Notes: a model not told the origin generated them from the letters alone. A stretch of 64,000 nucleotides of DNA from an uncultured Pelagibacteraceae bacterium (GCA_902622545.1 CACNQD010000002.1:247063-311062), one strand, 5' to 3'. Counted from the stretch's first letter, positions 1-9,873 are shown. A program made the numbers and translations.

Positions 1-758
1 TGCTTATTAATAATTTGAATCCAGTAGCTTTTGAAATATTTTTTGTCAAAATTCACTGGTACTCTCTTGCGTATATTTTTGGAATAATCTGTGGGTGGAT
101 TTACATTAAGAGAATATTAATTAAAAACAATATTCATAAGATTTACATCGATGATCTAATAACTTATCTAATTATAGGTATAATTGTAGGAGGAAGACTA
201 GGCTATGTCTTGATATATAATCTAAAATTTTACCTAAAAAATCCTTCAGAAATAATTATGATATGGCAAGGAGGGATGTCTTTTCACGGGGGTTTAATAG
301 GAATTATAATAGCTACTATTATTTTTTGTAAAAAAAATAATTTAGAAAAGTATATTTTTTTTGATTTTATAGCTGTTGCAGCACCTATTGGAATTTTTTT
401 TGGTAGAATTGCAAATTTTATAAATAGCGAGCTTGTCGGAAAACCAACCGATTTAATTTGGGGTGTTATTTTTCCGTTAGTCGATAATATTCCAAGACAT
501 CCGTCACAATTGTACGAGGCTATTTTTGAAGGTATATTTTTATTCCTTATAATGAATAAAATCTATTTTAGTAAAAATTACAAAGAGGGAAGCTGCTCTT
601 TTACTTTTTTAATTTTTTACGGAATATTTAGATTGTTTTCTGAAATTTTTAGAGAACCTGATGAACAAATTGGTTATATCTTTGGATCATTAAGTATGGG
701 AATGTTATTAAGTATACTTATGATATTTATAGGTATTTTGCTCTTACGTAGAAAATGA
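1..758 (+). CDS. lgt: Prolipoprotein diacylglyceryl transferase (5' end at window edge)
   Basis: Lgt moves diacylglycerol from phosphatidylglycerol onto the lipobox cysteine of prolipoproteins in the inner membrane, the first lipoprotein maturation step. The protein is a hydrophobic multi-spanning chain with the family landmarks HGGLIG and the signature GRIANFINSELVGKP, plus RHPSQLYEA further on. The first in-window start is TTG at 15. However, the frame is open to the edge as LINNLNPVAF, and bases 1-2 are TG in the right phase, so the true start is probably an ATG one base outside the window. It overlaps the next gene by 4 bp. LspA, the next enzyme of this pathway, is encoded at 52073-52561. 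Confidence 0.95.
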   Translation, partial: LINNLNPVAFEIFFVKIHWYSLAYIFGIICGWIYIKRILIKNNIHKIYIDDLITYLIIGIIVGGRLGYVLIYNLKFYLKNPSEIIMIWQGGMSFHGGLIGIIIATIIFCKKNNLEKYIFFDFIAVAAPIGIFFGRIANFINSELVGKPTDLIWGVIFPLVDNIPRHPSQLYEAIFEGIFLFLIMNKIYFSKNYKEGSCSFTFLIFYGIFRLFSEIFREPDEQIGYIFGSLSMGMLLSILMIFIGILLLRRK

Positions 759-1831
759 AAAAATCCCTTGAAAAATTTAATATTATAAAAAATCAAAAAA
801 TTAAAGTTGACGATTTTATAAATAGAGCATTATACAAACCAAAAATAGGGTATTATACAAATAGAATGCCTTTTGGGAAAAAGGGTGATTTTGTTACATC
901 TCCAACTATATCAAATTTATTTTCTGAGATTATAGCTATATGGATAATTTCGACTTGGGAAACTTTAGGAAAACCTAAAATTTTTAACTTAGTTGAGCTT
1001 GGCCCAGGTGATGGAAGTTTATCAGAAATATTAGTAAAAACTTTTAAAAATTTTCCAACCTTTAATAATTCTGTAAAATTTTTTTTATATGAAAAAAGTG
1101 AATTTTTAAGAAGGATTCAAAAAAAAAAATTAAAGGGAACTAATTTAAAGTGGATAAATGATTATAAAAACATAAAGGGTGGTCCAATTATTTTTTTTGG
1201 TAACGAATTTTTTGATGCAATACCAATAAAACAATTTTTTATTAAGGATAAAAAATTATTAGAAAAATGCTATATTTTTAATGGAAAATTTCTTGAGGAA
1301 ACCCAGTGCAAGCCTAAATTGAGTGATCTAATTAACTTAAAATCTTTTAAAATTTTAAAAAAACTTAAATTTATTGAATACCCAAAACAAGGTCTTTGGG
1401 AATTAAGTAAAATTATAAAAAAAATAAAATCTTTATCTGGAGGAGTGCTATTAATTGATTACGGTTATATGGGAGGATTAAATGAAAGTACTATACAAAT
1501 TGTGATGAAAAATAGACAAATTCACAAAAAAAACCTATTAAAATATATCGGTAATGCAGATATCACTTCATTAGTAAATTTTAGCTTATTGAATGAATTT
1601 TTTTCAAAAAAAAAATTAAATGTTAAGAGAGTAGTTACACAGAAATTTTTTTTAGAAAGAATGGGGATTATTGAAAGAGCTAAGATCCTGGAAAAAAACA
1701 TGAATGAAAAACAAAAAAAATATATGATCACAACACTTTCAAGACTTTTAAATAAAAGTTCAATGGGAGAGTTATTCAAAGTTATTTTTGCATATAAAAG
1801 TAATAATGAAAAATTTTTTGGGTTTGAATGA
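755..1831 (+). CDS. MidA / NDUFAF7-family SAM-dependent methyltransferase
   Basis: Class I methyltransferase of the MidA (COG1565, DUF185) family. The mitochondrial member NDUFAF7 methylates an arginine of the complex I subunit NDUFS2; the bacterial substrate is less certain. The SAM-binding GPGDGSLSEIL motif is visible near residues 88-98, preceded by the family segment around GDFVTSPTIS and followed by GNEFFDAIPIKQF and LLIDYGY. Length (358 aa) is normal. It overlaps lgt by 4 bp and the next gene by 4 bp, so the three are translationally linked. A role in respiratory complex I assembly is inference from the family. Confidence 0.85.
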   Translation: MKKSLEKFNIIKNQKIKVDDFINRALYKPKIGYYTNRMPFGKKGDFVTSPTISNLFSEIIAIWIISTWETLGKPKIFNLVELGPGDGSLSEILVKTFKNFPTFNNSVKFFLYEKSEFLRRIQKKKLKGTNLKWINDYKNIKGGPIIFFGNEFFDAIPIKQFFIKDKKLLEKCYIFNGKFLEETQCKPKLSDLINLKSFKILKKLKFIEYPKQGLWELSKIIKKIKSLSGGVLLIDYGYMGGLNESTIQIVMKNRQIHKKNLLKYIGNADITSLVNFSLLNEFFSKKKLNVKRVVTQKFFLERMGIIERAKILEKNMNEKQKKYMITTLSRLLNKSSMGELFKVIFAYKSNNEKFFGFE

Positions 1832-2583
1832 TTTTATCAAAAAAATTATTAAAGTATAAAAGTATTAGACACTGCTTTCTAGGCATGGAAGGTGGAAAAT
1901 CTGAAGGAATATATAAAAGTTTAAACTGTGGAAGAGGTTCATCTAATACAAAAGTAAACGTAACAAAAAATCTTAAAATAGCTTGTCAGAAAATTGGTTC
2001 AACTCACAAAAAATTAATATTGTTACATCAAGTCCATAGTAATAAGTTTTTCTATGTAAATAGAAGAAAATATAAAACAAAGTTAGTTGGAGACGCCTTA
2101 ATCACAAATAAAAAAAATATTGTATTGGGTATTCTGACTGCTGACTGCGCGCCTATAATTATTTATGACCCAAAACTCAAAATAATTTCAGCAATACATG
2201 CTGGATGGAAAGGTGCCTACAAAAAAATCATTAAAAAAGTTGTTAATTATTTTATCAAATTAGGAAGTAATACCAAAGATTTGGTTGCTGCTATTGGCCC
2301 TTGTATAGCTCAAAAGAATTATGAGATTAAATCTGATTTTAAGCTTAAATTTTTAAAACAAAATACTGTGAATAGAACTTTTTTTAAAAAAATAAAAAAA
2401 AAAACATATTTTAGCCTAAATAAATATGTTTATTATCAATTGAAAAGTCTTGGTTTAAAAAAAATCGATTTAATTGATAAGGATACATATAATCCTAAAA
2501 ATAATTTTTTTAGTGCAAGAAGAGCTATACATAACAATCAAAATGATTATGGTAGAAATATATCATTAATTATGATTAAATAA
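1828..2583 (+). CDS. pgeF: YfiH/PgeF-family multicopper-like purine nucleoside phosphorylase
   Basis: Member of the YfiH / LACC1 (Cu-oxidase_4) family, described as purine nucleoside phosphorylase and adenosine deaminase, and in E. coli also as a peptidoglycan editing factor. The metal and active-site motifs are visible in order: HQVHS, TADCAPI, HAGWKG and the C-terminal NNFFSARR. At 251 aa it is a full-length member. The ATG overlaps the stop of the midA-like gene by 4 bp. It is followed after 14 bp by prs, so purine salvage and PRPP supply sit together. The family call is firm; the physiological role is open. Confidence 0.85.
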   Translation: MILSKKLLKYKSIRHCFLGMEGGKSEGIYKSLNCGRGSSNTKVNVTKNLKIACQKIGSTHKKLILLHQVHSNKFFYVNRRKYKTKLVGDALITNKKNIVLGILTADCAPIIIYDPKLKIISAIHAGWKGAYKKIIKKVVNYFIKLGSNTKDLVAAIGPCIAQKNYEIKSDFKLKFLKQNTVNRTFFKKIKKKTYFSLNKYVYYQLKSLGLKKIDLIDKDTYNPKNNFFSARRAIHNNQNDYGRNISLIMIK

Positions 2584-2597
2584 CTTCTTTCAAAATA

Positions 2598-3530
2598 ATG
2601 AAACTTCTAACAGGAAATAGTAATAAAAAATTAAGTGAAAAAATTGCTAAATATTTAAAAGAAAGGCTCGTCAATTCAAGTATTAGAAAATTTAAAGATG
2701 GGGAAATATATATAGAGATTAATGAAAATATAAGAGGTAATAATATTTTTATTATTCAATCAATTTCATCTCCAGCTAATGATAATCTAATGGAGATGTT
2801 ATTATGTATCGATGCTTTAAAAAGATCATCTGCAAAAAATATCACTGCTGTAATTCCTTATTTTGGATATGCAAGGCAAGATAGAAAAGTTGTGCCGAGA
2901 ACATCTATATCAGCAAAATTAGTTTCTAATTTAATTACTAAAGCTGGTGCTGATAGAGTTGTAACAATCGATTTACATGCAGGACAAATTCAGGGTTTTT
3001 TTGATATACCAGTAGATAATTTATTTGCTACTCCAATATTTGCAAGACACATAAAAAAAAGAATTAAATCCAAAAATATAATTTGCGTGTCACCAGATGT
3101 TGGTGGTGTAGCTAGAACAAGAGGATTAAGTAAGTTTCTTAATTCAGGTTTAGCGATTATAGATAAAAGAAGACCTTCTCCAGGAAAATCTGAAGTAATG
3201 AATGTTATAGGAAATGTTAAAGACAAGTGTTGTATTATGGTTGATGATATAATTGACTCAGGAGGTACAATTGTAAACGCTGCTAAAGTTCTAAAAGAAA
3301 AAGGTGCAAAGGAGATACATGTTTACATAACACATGGGGTATTAAGTGGTGATGCAGTTAATAGAATTAGAAAATCAACTATTAAAAATTTAGTTATTAC
3401 AGACACAATTGATAATTATAACAAAATAAAAAACGCTAAAAATATTGAAATTTTGTCTGTATCAAATTTAATGGCTGAAGCAATAAGACGTATTTCTAAC
3501 TCAACATCTGTATCTTTTCTGTTCAAATAA
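2598..3530 (+). CDS. prs: Ribose-phosphate pyrophosphokinase (PRPP synthetase)
   Basis: Makes 5-phosphoribosyl-1-pyrophosphate from ribose 5-phosphate and ATP, feeding purine, pyrimidine, NAD, histidine and tryptophan synthesis. The chain (310 aa) has the class I landmarks: [12 protein letters not shown], the flexible-loop region [11 protein letters not shown], the [11 protein letters not shown] segment, and the PRPP-binding loop [11 protein letters not shown] near residues 213-223. It has the usual length and no missing motif. It lies in the lgt-midA-pgeF-prs-rplY-pth-ychF run; prs next to rplY and pth is a common bacterial arrangement. Confidence 0.97.
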   Translation: MKLLTGNSNKKLSEKIAKYLKERLVNSSIRKFKDGEIYIEINENIRGNNIFIIQSISSPANDNLMEMLLCIDALKRSSAKNITAVIPYFGYARQDRKVVPRTSISAKLVSNLITKAGADRVVTIDLHAGQIQGFFDIPVDNLFATPIFARHIKKRIKSKNIICVSPDVGGVARTRGLSKFLNSGLAIIDKRRPSPGKSEVMNVIGNVKDKCCIMVDDIIDSGGTIVNAAKVLKEKGAKEIHVYITHGVLSGDAVNRIRKSTIKNLVITDTIDNYNKIKNAKNIEILSVSNLMAEAIRRISNSTSVSFLFK

Positions 3531-3574
3531 TTTTCTTGTTTTATTAGTCAACATGAGTTAAAAAACTTTTTTTT

Positions 3575-4315
3575 ATGAGTACTTTAGAAGCAAATATTAG
3601 ACATAACAAAACATCCGGTGAACTAAAAATAATAAGACAGCAAGGAAATGTTCCAGGTATTGTCTATGGTGGATCAGAAAAAAATCAAAATGTATCTGTA
3701 TCTATAAAAGTACTAAAAAGTTTAATGGAGCAAGAAAACTTTCTTTCGAAAATTATAAAACTTAAGGTCGACGGAAAAGAAGAAAGCGTATTACCTAAAG
3801 ATATATCTTTTGATGTGATCACAGATGAGCCAATACACATAGATTTCTTAAGAGTTGTAAAAGGTTCAAGCATTATAATTGAGATACCAGTTAAATTTAT
3901 CAATAATGAAAAATCTCCAGGATTAAAAAGAGGAGGTGTGCTTAATATTGTTAGAAGGAAAGTAGAATTAAAATGTCCATCTGAAAATATACCAAGTGAA
4001 TTAATTGTTGATTTGGACGGGGTGGATATAGGACATAGTTTTAAGATATCATCAATAAAATTACCTGAAAATGTTACACCAACTATTACGGGAAGAGATT
4101 TTGTAATTGCTACCGTAGCAGCACCAACAGTAATTAAGGAACCAGAAAAACCAGCTGAGGCCGCAGAAGGTGAAGAAGGAGCAGAAGGTTCTACAGATGC
4201 ACAAGAAGCAGCAGCGCCTAAAGATGGTGCAGATGAAAAAGGCGGAGCTGAGGCAGAAAAAAAAGATGCTGGTAAAAAAGATGAAGGTAAGAAACCTCAA
4301 TCAGAAAAAAAATAA
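3575..4315 (+). CDS. rplY: 50S ribosomal protein L25 (CTC form) with long charged tail
   Basis: L25/CTC-type protein that binds 5S rRNA. Residues 1-183 hold the N-terminal 5S-binding domain (GELKIIRQQGNVPGIVYGG at the start) and the beta-rich C-terminal domain of the long CTC form. Residues 184-246 form a low-complexity tail that is first acidic and Ala/Glu/Gly-rich, then Lys/Glu-rich, ending in KKPQSEKK. Ala/Glu tails on L25 are known in Alphaproteobacteria, but this one is long. Codons in the tail are visibly more GC-rich than in the surrounding genes. The 44-bp spacer upstream holds no clear hairpin. Confidence 0.93.
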   Translation: MSTLEANIRHNKTSGELKIIRQQGNVPGIVYGGSEKNQNVSVSIKVLKSLMEQENFLSKIIKLKVDGKEESVLPKDISFDVITDEPIHIDFLRVVKGSSIIIEIPVKFINNEKSPGLKRGGVLNIVRRKVELKCPSENIPSELIVDLDGVDIGHSFKISSIKLPENVTPTITGRDFVIATVAAPTVIKEPEKPAEAAEGEEGAEGSTDAQEAAAPKDGADEKGGAEAEKKDAGKKDEGKKPQSEKK

Positions 4316-4334
4316 TTGATAAAATTTAATTTAC

Positions 4335-4895
4335 ATGTTTTTATTTGTTGGACTAGGTAATCCCACACCAAATTCAGAGAACAATAGACATAATATTGGT
4401 TTCAAAATAATTGATGCAATAAACTCAAAATTTAAGTTATCTAAACAAAAACCTAAATTTAAAGGTCTATTAACAACTGGAAATATTAACGAAAAAAAAG
4501 TTTATGCGATAAAGCCATTAACATTTATGAATAACTCTGGAATCTGTATAAGAGAACTCATAGAGTATTTTAAAATTGAAGCTGAAAATATAATAGTTTT
4601 TCATGACGACTTAGATATTGACTTTGGTAAAATTAAAACAAAGTTTGGAGGTTCTAGTGCGGGTCACAATGGGATAGAGTCTATAGATAAATTTATAGGT
4701 AGGGATTACTCAAGAGTAAGAATAGGAATTGGTAAACCAAACGACAAAATTGCAGTTTCAGATTATGTTTTAAAGGATTTTGACGATGATGAAAAACAGC
4801 AACTAGAAACTTTAAAAAGTAATATCACAGAAAATTTAGCTATTTTAATTGATAAAAAACTAGACCTTTTCTCAAGCACAGTAAATAATAAATAA
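4335..4895 (+). CDS. pth: Peptidyl-tRNA hydrolase
   Basis: Releases tRNA from prematurely dropped peptidyl-tRNAs so the tRNA can be recycled. The family N-terminus FVGLGNP and the catalytic-histidine region NNRHNIGF are present, as are the PLTFMNNSG segment, the HDDLDI motif and GGSSAGHNGI. Length of 186 aa is typical. It sits 19 bp after rplY and its stop shares a base with the start of ychF; the rplY-pth-ychF order is conserved in many bacteria, which supports the call. Confidence 0.96.
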   Translation: MFLFVGLGNPTPNSENNRHNIGFKIIDAINSKFKLSKQKPKFKGLLTTGNINEKKVYAIKPLTFMNNSGICIRELIEYFKIEAENIIVFHDDLDIDFGKIKTKFGGSSAGHNGIESIDKFIGRDYSRVRIGIGKPNDKIAVSDYVLKDFDDDEKQQLETLKSNITENLAILIDKKLDLFSSTVNNK

Positions 4896-5968
4896 TGGGA
4901 TTCAGGTGTGGTATTGTTGGATTACCAAATGTAGGTAAATCAACTTTATTTAATGCTTTAACTAATTCATCAAAAGCGCAGGCGGGTAACTTTCCATTTT
5001 GTACAATAGAACCTAACGTTGGTGTTGTTCCAGTTTTAGATAAAAGATTGGATAAATTGTTTGAAATTTCTCAATCAAAAAAAAAAATTTATACAACTAT
5101 AACTTTTCTTGATATTGCGGGTTTAGTGAAAGGCGCTTCGAAGGGAGAAGGATTAGGTAACAAATTTTTATCAAATATTAGAGAAGTTGATGCAATTGTT
5201 CATTTATTAAGATGTTTTGACTCTGATGATATCCAAAATGTAAATAAGGATGTAAATCCTATAAGGGACTTAGACATTATTGAGACAGAAATGAAGCTTG
5301 CAGACTTAGAGTCTATAGGAAAAAGAATAGATAAAAAAAATTTAAAAAAAATTACAGATGATGAGTTGAATATACTAAAAACAACTGAGGATTACATTAA
5401 TAAAGACAAAGATTTAAATGACCTCCGAAATTTATTTGATTTAGATTTAATAAACAAATCTGGCTTACTATCCTTAAAACCAAAGCTATATGTGTGTAAT
5501 GTTGATGAAAAAAGTATTTCATCAGGAAATAAATATTCAGAAGAAGTTAAAAAAAATAAGAAAATTGATAATACAATTTTAGTCTCAGCAGAAATAGAAA
5601 ATCAGATAAATCAATTAGAAAATAATGATAAGAAAAATTTTATGGAGTTAATGAATATTGAAAAAACTGGTTTAAATTATTTAATTGAAAAAGGATATAA
5701 GTTGCTTGAACTTGAGACTTTTTTTACATCTGGGCCTGAGGAATCTAGAGCGTGGACAGTAAAAAAAGATAGCACTGCTCCTGTCGCTGCAGGAAAAATT
5801 CACTCAGATTTTGAAAAAGGATTTATAAGAGCTGAGACAATTTCCTTTGATGATTTTGTTAATAATAATGGTTGGCTTAACTGTAAAAACAATGGCAAAA
5901 TGAGATTAGAGGGAAAAGATTATATAGTAAAAGATGGAGATATTTTAAATTTCCGTTTCAATACGTGA
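4895..5968 (+). CDS. ychF: Redox-responsive ATPase/GTPase YchF (Obg-like)
   Basis: Obg-family P-loop NTPase of the YchF/OLA1 group, which prefers ATP and associates with ribosomes; it is linked to oxidative-stress responses in other bacteria. The P-loop GLPNVGKSTLF is at residues 9-19, followed by the G3 region DIAGLVKGASKGEGLGN, a helical insert, and a C-terminal TGS domain containing TSGPEESRAWTV. Length is normal (357 aa). Its last 24 bp lie on top of the end of petC on the opposite strand, so the C-terminal codons of both genes are constrained together. Confidence 0.95.
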   Translation: MGFRCGIVGLPNVGKSTLFNALTNSSKAQAGNFPFCTIEPNVGVVPVLDKRLDKLFEISQSKKKIYTTITFLDIAGLVKGASKGEGLGNKFLSNIREVDAIVHLLRCFDSDDIQNVNKDVNPIRDLDIIETEMKLADLESIGKRIDKKNLKKITDDELNILKTTEDYINKDKDLNDLRNLFDLDLINKSGLLSLKPKLYVCNVDEKSISSGNKYSEEVKKNKKIDNTILVSAEIENQINQLENNDKKNFMELMNIEKTGLNYLIEKGYKLLELETFFTSGPEESRAWTVKKDSTAPVAAGKIHSDFEKGFIRAETISFDDFVNNNGWLNCKNNGKMRLEGKDYIVKDGDILNFRFNT

Positions 5969-6724
5969 CCAGATTTTTTTCATACTAAAGTAGACTAGTA
6001 TGCTCAGTATAATAAGGTAAACTATTGCTCTAAAGCCTATTTTGTGTCTTTGTTCTAGATGAGGTTCTGCTGTCCACATTAAAAAGCTTACTACATCTTT
6101 TGCCATTTGTTGTTCTGTAGCACTTGTGCCATCAGCATATTCAACTAAACCTTCAGACAAAGGTGCTGGCATTTTAATTTTGTTTCCGTACATATATTTA
6201 TTGTAGTGAACTCCATCATCTAATTTCATTCCAACTGGCGGGTCTTCATATCCAAGCAAGACTGAGTAGACATAATCAGCCCCGCCCTTTCTAGCTTTAA
6301 CTAGTACGGACATGTCTGGAGGATAAGCGCCACCGTTTGCTGATTTAGCTTCTTCCTCATTTGCGTAAGGCATTGCAAATTTATCAGATAATCTTGCAGG
6401 TCTCGTGAACATTTCTCCCTCTGGATTTGGTCCATCTAATATTTCAAAATTGGCAGCTATAGCTTTCGCCTCTTGCACTGAAAACTCTGGGCCACCCTCC
6501 TCTGAAAGATTTCTGTAAGACATATATTTTAATGAGTGACATGAAGCACATACTTCTTGATACACCTGATAACCTCTTTGCAAGGATGCCCTATCAAACT
6601 TTCCAAATGGTCCTTTAAAAGTCCAATCGGTTGTCAATAGTTTTTCAGTATTTTCCGCAGAACTAACTATGTTACCTGAAATTAAAAAAAAAATTAAAGA
6701 AAAATACTTAACAAATTTTAACAT
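5945..6724 (-). CDS. petC: Cytochrome c1 of the bc1 complex
   Basis: Membrane-anchored c-type cytochrome that carries electrons from the Rieske protein to soluble or membrane cytochrome c. An N-terminal signal peptide ends around residue 23. The heme-attachment motif CASCHS has its cysteines at 59 and 62 and the histidine ligand at 63. A methionine ligand candidate lies in the NKIKMPAPLSEGL region. One C-terminal membrane helix (about 233-250) anchors the protein. It shares one base with petB and ends inside ychF on the other strand. Confidence 0.96.
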   Translation of the reverse strand: MLKFVKYFSLIFFLISGNIVSSAENTEKLLTTDWTFKGPFGKFDRASLQRGYQVYQEVCASCHSLKYMSYRNLSEEGGPEFSVQEAKAIAANFEILDGPNPEGEMFTRPARLSDKFAMPYANEEEAKSANGGAYPPDMSVLVKARKGGADYVYSVLLGYEDPPVGMKLDDGVHYNKYMYGNKIKMPAPLSEGLVEYADGTSATEQQMAKDVVSFLMWTAEPHLEQRHKIGFRAIVYLIILSILVYFSMKKIWSRIETEI

Positions 6725-7989
6725 TATAGTTTTTGAGAATTTTCTTTGCTTCTGGCTGGTTCTGCATTTAGTGAACCACCTAAAATAGGTTCGGATATAC
6801 TCATCGGCAACGGCAGAGTTTTTTCAACTTTACCTAAAATCGGTAAAATTATTAAAAAGTGCGCGAAATAATAAGCAGTTCCAATTCTCGCGATTAATAA
6901 ATATAAACCTTCAGCAGGCATTGCGCCAACATAGCCTAAAATCAATACATCTAAAACTAATATCCAATAAAATTGTTTGTAAAGCGGTCTAAAAACTGCA
7001 GATCTAATTTTTGAAGTATCTAACCAAGGTAATGCTGCGAGAATTAAAATAGCCGACAACATTGCTATGACCCCCATAAGTTTATCTGGAATTGATCTTA
7101 AAATTGCGTAAAAAGGTAAGAGGTACCATTCAGGAACGATATGAGCTGGTGTTACCAACGGATTAGCCTCTATATAATTATCAGCATGACCTAGCACGTT
7201 AGGTGAGTAAAAAACAAAAAATGCAAAAAGTATTAAGAACAATAAAAGTGCAAATAAATCCTTAACAACTATATAAGGATGAAAAGAAACTGTGTCTTTA
7301 GATGGTTTTTTTATATCAATTCCAATCGGATTGTTATTTCCAGGAACATGTAAAGCCCATATATGAAGAACTACTAAACCTAAAATTAAAAAAGGTATTA
7401 AATAATGTAATGTAAAAAATCTTGTTAAAGTTGGATTGTCTACAGAGTAACCGCCCCATAACCATGTAGTAATACTTTCACCTACTAAAGGAATTGCGCT
7501 GAACAAGTTAGTTATAACTGTAGCTCCCCAAAAACTCATTTGTCCCCATGGTAGAACATATCCCATGAAAGCAGCTGCCATCATTAGTAAATAAATCATA
7601 ATTCCTAAAATCCAAATAATTTCCCTTGGTGCTTTATATGACCCGTAAAATAAAGATCTGAATATATGTATGTAAACTGCAAGAAAGAACATTGATGCTC
7701 CATTTGCATGAATGTATCTTATTAACCAACCATAATTAACGTCTCTCATTATGTGTTCAACACTGCTAAAAGCTAAATCTGCATGAGCGATATAGTGCAT
7801 AGCTAAAACTAAGCCTGTTATAATTTGAGTTATAAGGCAAAAAGTTAATATACCACCAAATGTCCACCAGTAATTTAAATTTTTTGGAGTCGGATAGTCC
7901 GTTAAATGGTTTGCTAATGTTAATAAAGGCAGTCTGTCATTAAACCATTTTCCAAATTTTGACTTAGGTTGATAATTATGTTCACTCAT
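6724..7989 (-). CDS. petB: Cytochrome b of the bc1 complex
   Basis: Catalytic core of complex III, holding two b hemes and the quinol-oxidizing and quinone-reducing sites in the inner membrane. Polytopic chain of 421 aa with the typical WWTFGGIL start of the first helix, the first heme-histidine stretch ending in LAMHYI, paired histidines in the fourth helix region (FTLHYLIPF), and the Qo-site PEWY motif in the [11 protein letters not shown] segment. Start ATG is 5 bp after the petA stop. It is the middle gene of the petABC operon. Confidence 0.97.
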   Translation of the reverse strand: MSEHNYQPKSKFGKWFNDRLPLLTLANHLTDYPTPKNLNYWWTFGGILTFCLITQIITGLVLAMHYIAHADLAFSSVEHIMRDVNYGWLIRYIHANGASMFFLAVYIHIFRSLFYGSYKAPREIIWILGIMIYLLMMAAAFMGYVLPWGQMSFWGATVITNLFSAIPLVGESITTWLWGGYSVDNPTLTRFFTLHYLIPFLILGLVVLHIWALHVPGNNNPIGIDIKKPSKDTVSFHPYIVVKDLFALLLFLILFAFFVFYSPNVLGHADNYIEANPLVTPAHIVPEWYLLPFYAILRSIPDKLMGVIAMLSAILILAALPWLDTSKIRSAVFRPLYKQFYWILVLDVLILGYVGAMPAEGLYLLIARIGTAYYFAHFLIILPILGKVEKTLPLPMSISEPILGGSLNAEPARSKENSQKL

Positions 7990-7994
7990 ATTTT

Positions 7995-8507
7995 TTATCC
8001 AATTTTAATTGTATTGCTGTTAACGAATTCGTATTTAGGTATCTCTAAATTAGTTGGAGCTGGACCTTTTCTAATTCTACCTGAAGTATCGTAGTGGGAG
8101 CCATGGCAAGGACAAAACCAGCCATTATAATCTCCTTTATCTGCAAGAGGTACACATCCAAGATGAGTACATACTCCAAGCATAACAAGCCATTCCGGGT
8201 TTGATGCTCTATCTTCATCTTTCTCTGGATGTTTTAGTTCAGTCAAACTCACTGCTTTTGCCTCGGTAATTTCGTTCTCTGTTCTTCTTTTAATAAATAC
8301 AGGTTTACCTCTCCACAGTACAGTTATTGATTGACCAGGTTTAACCAAACTTACATCAACTTCAGTTGTGGCTAACGCCTTAACAGAGGCATCAGGATTC
8401 ATTTGATCTATCAGAGGCCAAGCGGCCGCACCGACACCAACTACACCAACAACTGTTGAAGCTGTATAAATAAAGTCTCTTCGATTAACTTTTTTTTGAT
8501 CTGACAT
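7995..8507 (-). CDS. petA: Rieske iron-sulfur protein of the bc1 complex
   Basis: Carries the [2Fe-2S] cluster that takes an electron from quinol and swings to cytochrome c1. The N-terminus carries a twin-arginine-like signal ([10 protein letters not shown]) followed by a single membrane anchor, as usual for Tat-exported Rieske proteins. Cluster ligands are in CTHLGC and CPCHGSHYD, spaced normally. At 170 aa it is a compact member. It is the first gene of petABC; 68 bp separate it from the divergent trmL, and this spacer must hold both promoters. Confidence 0.97.
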   Translation of the reverse strand: MSDQKKVNRRDFIYTASTVVGVVGVGAAAWPLIDQMNPDASVKALATTEVDVSLVKPGQSITVLWRGKPVFIKRRTENEITEAKAVSLTELKHPEKDEDRASNPEWLVMLGVCTHLGCVPLADKGDYNGWFCPCHGSHYDTSGRIRKGPAPTNLEIPKYEFVNSNTIKIG

Positions 8508-8575
8508 TCTAATTATTAAATATACCTAATATATGAATTCATATAATATAAAAGCTAAATATATCCATAGTAAGA

Positions 8576-9046
8576 ATGACACATAAAGAACAAAAATTTG
8601 CACCTAAAATTGCACTTTATCAGCCAGATATACCGCAAAATACCGCATCGATCATTAGGACCTGTTCTTGTTTAGGAATAATACTTGAAATTATTGAGCC
8701 GTGCGGGTTTATCATTAATGATCGAAAATTCAAAAGAGTTGTGATGGATTATTATGATGCTAAAAATATTCACTTTTATAGAAGTCCAGAGGACTTTTTT
8801 ATTAGTAAAAGAAATACGAGAATAATTTTAATGACAACTAAGTCAAAAAAATCCTATAAAGAATTTCTGTTTAAAAAAAATGATACTGTTTTATTTGGTG
8901 GAGAAAGCTCAGGTGTACCAACTAGTGTACACAAAAAAGTAAGCCATAGATTAACTATTCCAATGATGAATAATAAAAGATCACTAAATTTGTCATCATC
9001 AGTATCAATTGTAGTTTCAAAAATTCTAAATCAAACTAATTTTTAA
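8576..9046 (+). CDS. trmL: tRNA (cytidine/uridine-34 2'-O)-methyltransferase TrmL
   Basis: SPOUT-class enzyme that methylates the 2'-oxygen of the wobble base of particular leucine tRNAs. The TrmL pattern is plain: YQPDIPQNTASIIRTC near the start (residues about 15-30), the SAM-binding knot segments LFGGESSGVP and SLNLSSSVSIV at the C-terminus. Length 156 aa matches the minimal SPOUT form. It is divergent from petABC and its stop shares a base with the hemF start. Confidence 0.93.
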   Translation: MTHKEQKFAPKIALYQPDIPQNTASIIRTCSCLGIILEIIEPCGFIINDRKFKRVVMDYYDAKNIHFYRSPEDFFISKRNTRIILMTTKSKKSYKEFLFKKNDTVLFGGESSGVPTSVHKKVSHRLTIPMMNNKRSLNLSSSVSIVVSKILNQTNF

Positions 9047-9873
9047 TGGACAAATATATAAAAAAGAAATTAACTAGGAATTGGTTTATAAACCTGCAGG
9101 AGATGATCTGTAATACGATACAGCAAATTGAAGGTGAGGAAAAAAAATTTTTAAAGAAGAGCTGGAGAAGAAGTATAGAAAAGGATGAGGGAGGTGGCTG
9201 CTATTATATTCTTGAAAATGGGAAAGTATTTGACAAAGTTGGTGTCAACTTTTCAGAAGTTTATGGAAAACTGACTGAAGAATTTAAAAAGAAAATTCCT
9301 GGTACAAAAAATAATAGAGATTTTTGGGCATCTGGCGTATCCGTGGTAATGCACATGAAAAATCCTCATGTACCAGCTATGCATTTTAATACCAGATATA
9401 TTTATACAAATCACGGCTGGTTTGGAGGAGGAATGGATGTTACTCCATGTTTTAATGATCCAACTGTTAAAAAACTATTATTTAAAAAATTAAAAAAAAT
9501 GTGTGATAGACATAACAAAAAATATTTTAAAAAGTATAAAAAATGGTGTGATGAATATTTTTATTTATCACACCGAAATGAGCCAAGAGGAATTGGTGGA
9601 ATTTTTTTTGATTATAAAAAAGAAGATTGGGGAAAAGATTTTGGATTTGTAAGGGATCTAGGAATAAATTTTATTCAAATCTTTAATCAAATTATTAGTA
9701 TTAGAAAAAGTAAAAAATGGAACTTGAAACAAAAAAATATTCAATATTTAAAAAGAGGTAGATATGTGGAATTCAATTTATTATATGATAGAGGCACAAA
9801 ATTTGGTTTACAAACTGGTGGCAATGTAGAGGCTATATTAATGTCGCTACCTCCTTTAGCAAAATGGAAATAA
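9046..9873 (+). CDS. hemF: Oxygen-dependent coproporphyrinogen III oxidase
   Basis: Decarboxylates coproporphyrinogen III to protoporphyrinogen IX using oxygen, a late step of heme synthesis. Family motifs include the SGVSVVMHMKNPHVPAMHFN region, the WFGGGMDVTPC signature and the C-terminal GRYVEFNLLYDRGTKFGL. Length of 275 aa is typical. Position directly after trmL (1-base overlap) and 3 bp before greA shows a compact operon. It supplies heme for the bc1 and cytochrome oxidase genes found in the same window, and implies an aerobic life style. Confidence 0.96.
   Translation: MDKYIKKKLTRNWFINLQEMICNTIQQIEGEEKKFLKKSWRRSIEKDEGGGCYYILENGKVFDKVGVNFSEVYGKLTEEFKKKIPGTKNNRDFWASGVSVVMHMKNPHVPAMHFNTRYIYTNHGWFGGGMDVTPCFNDPTVKKLLFKKLKKMCDRHNKKYFKKYKKWCDEYFYLSHRNEPRGIGGIFFDYKKEDWGKDFGFVRDLGINFIQIFNQIISIRKSKKWNLKQKNIQYLKRGRYVEFNLLYDRGTKFGLQTGGNVEAILMSLPPLAKWK

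Noticed and set aside
3531..3574. T-rich spacer before rplY as a terminator or attenuator
   Set aside because: There is a T-run but no convincing preceding stem, and the run overlaps the start region of rplY.
4061..4300. 79-codon Cys/Phe-rich open frame antisense to the L25 tail
   Set aside because: It mirrors the low-complexity GAA/AAA-rich coding strand of rplY; composition is an artefact and there is no start context.
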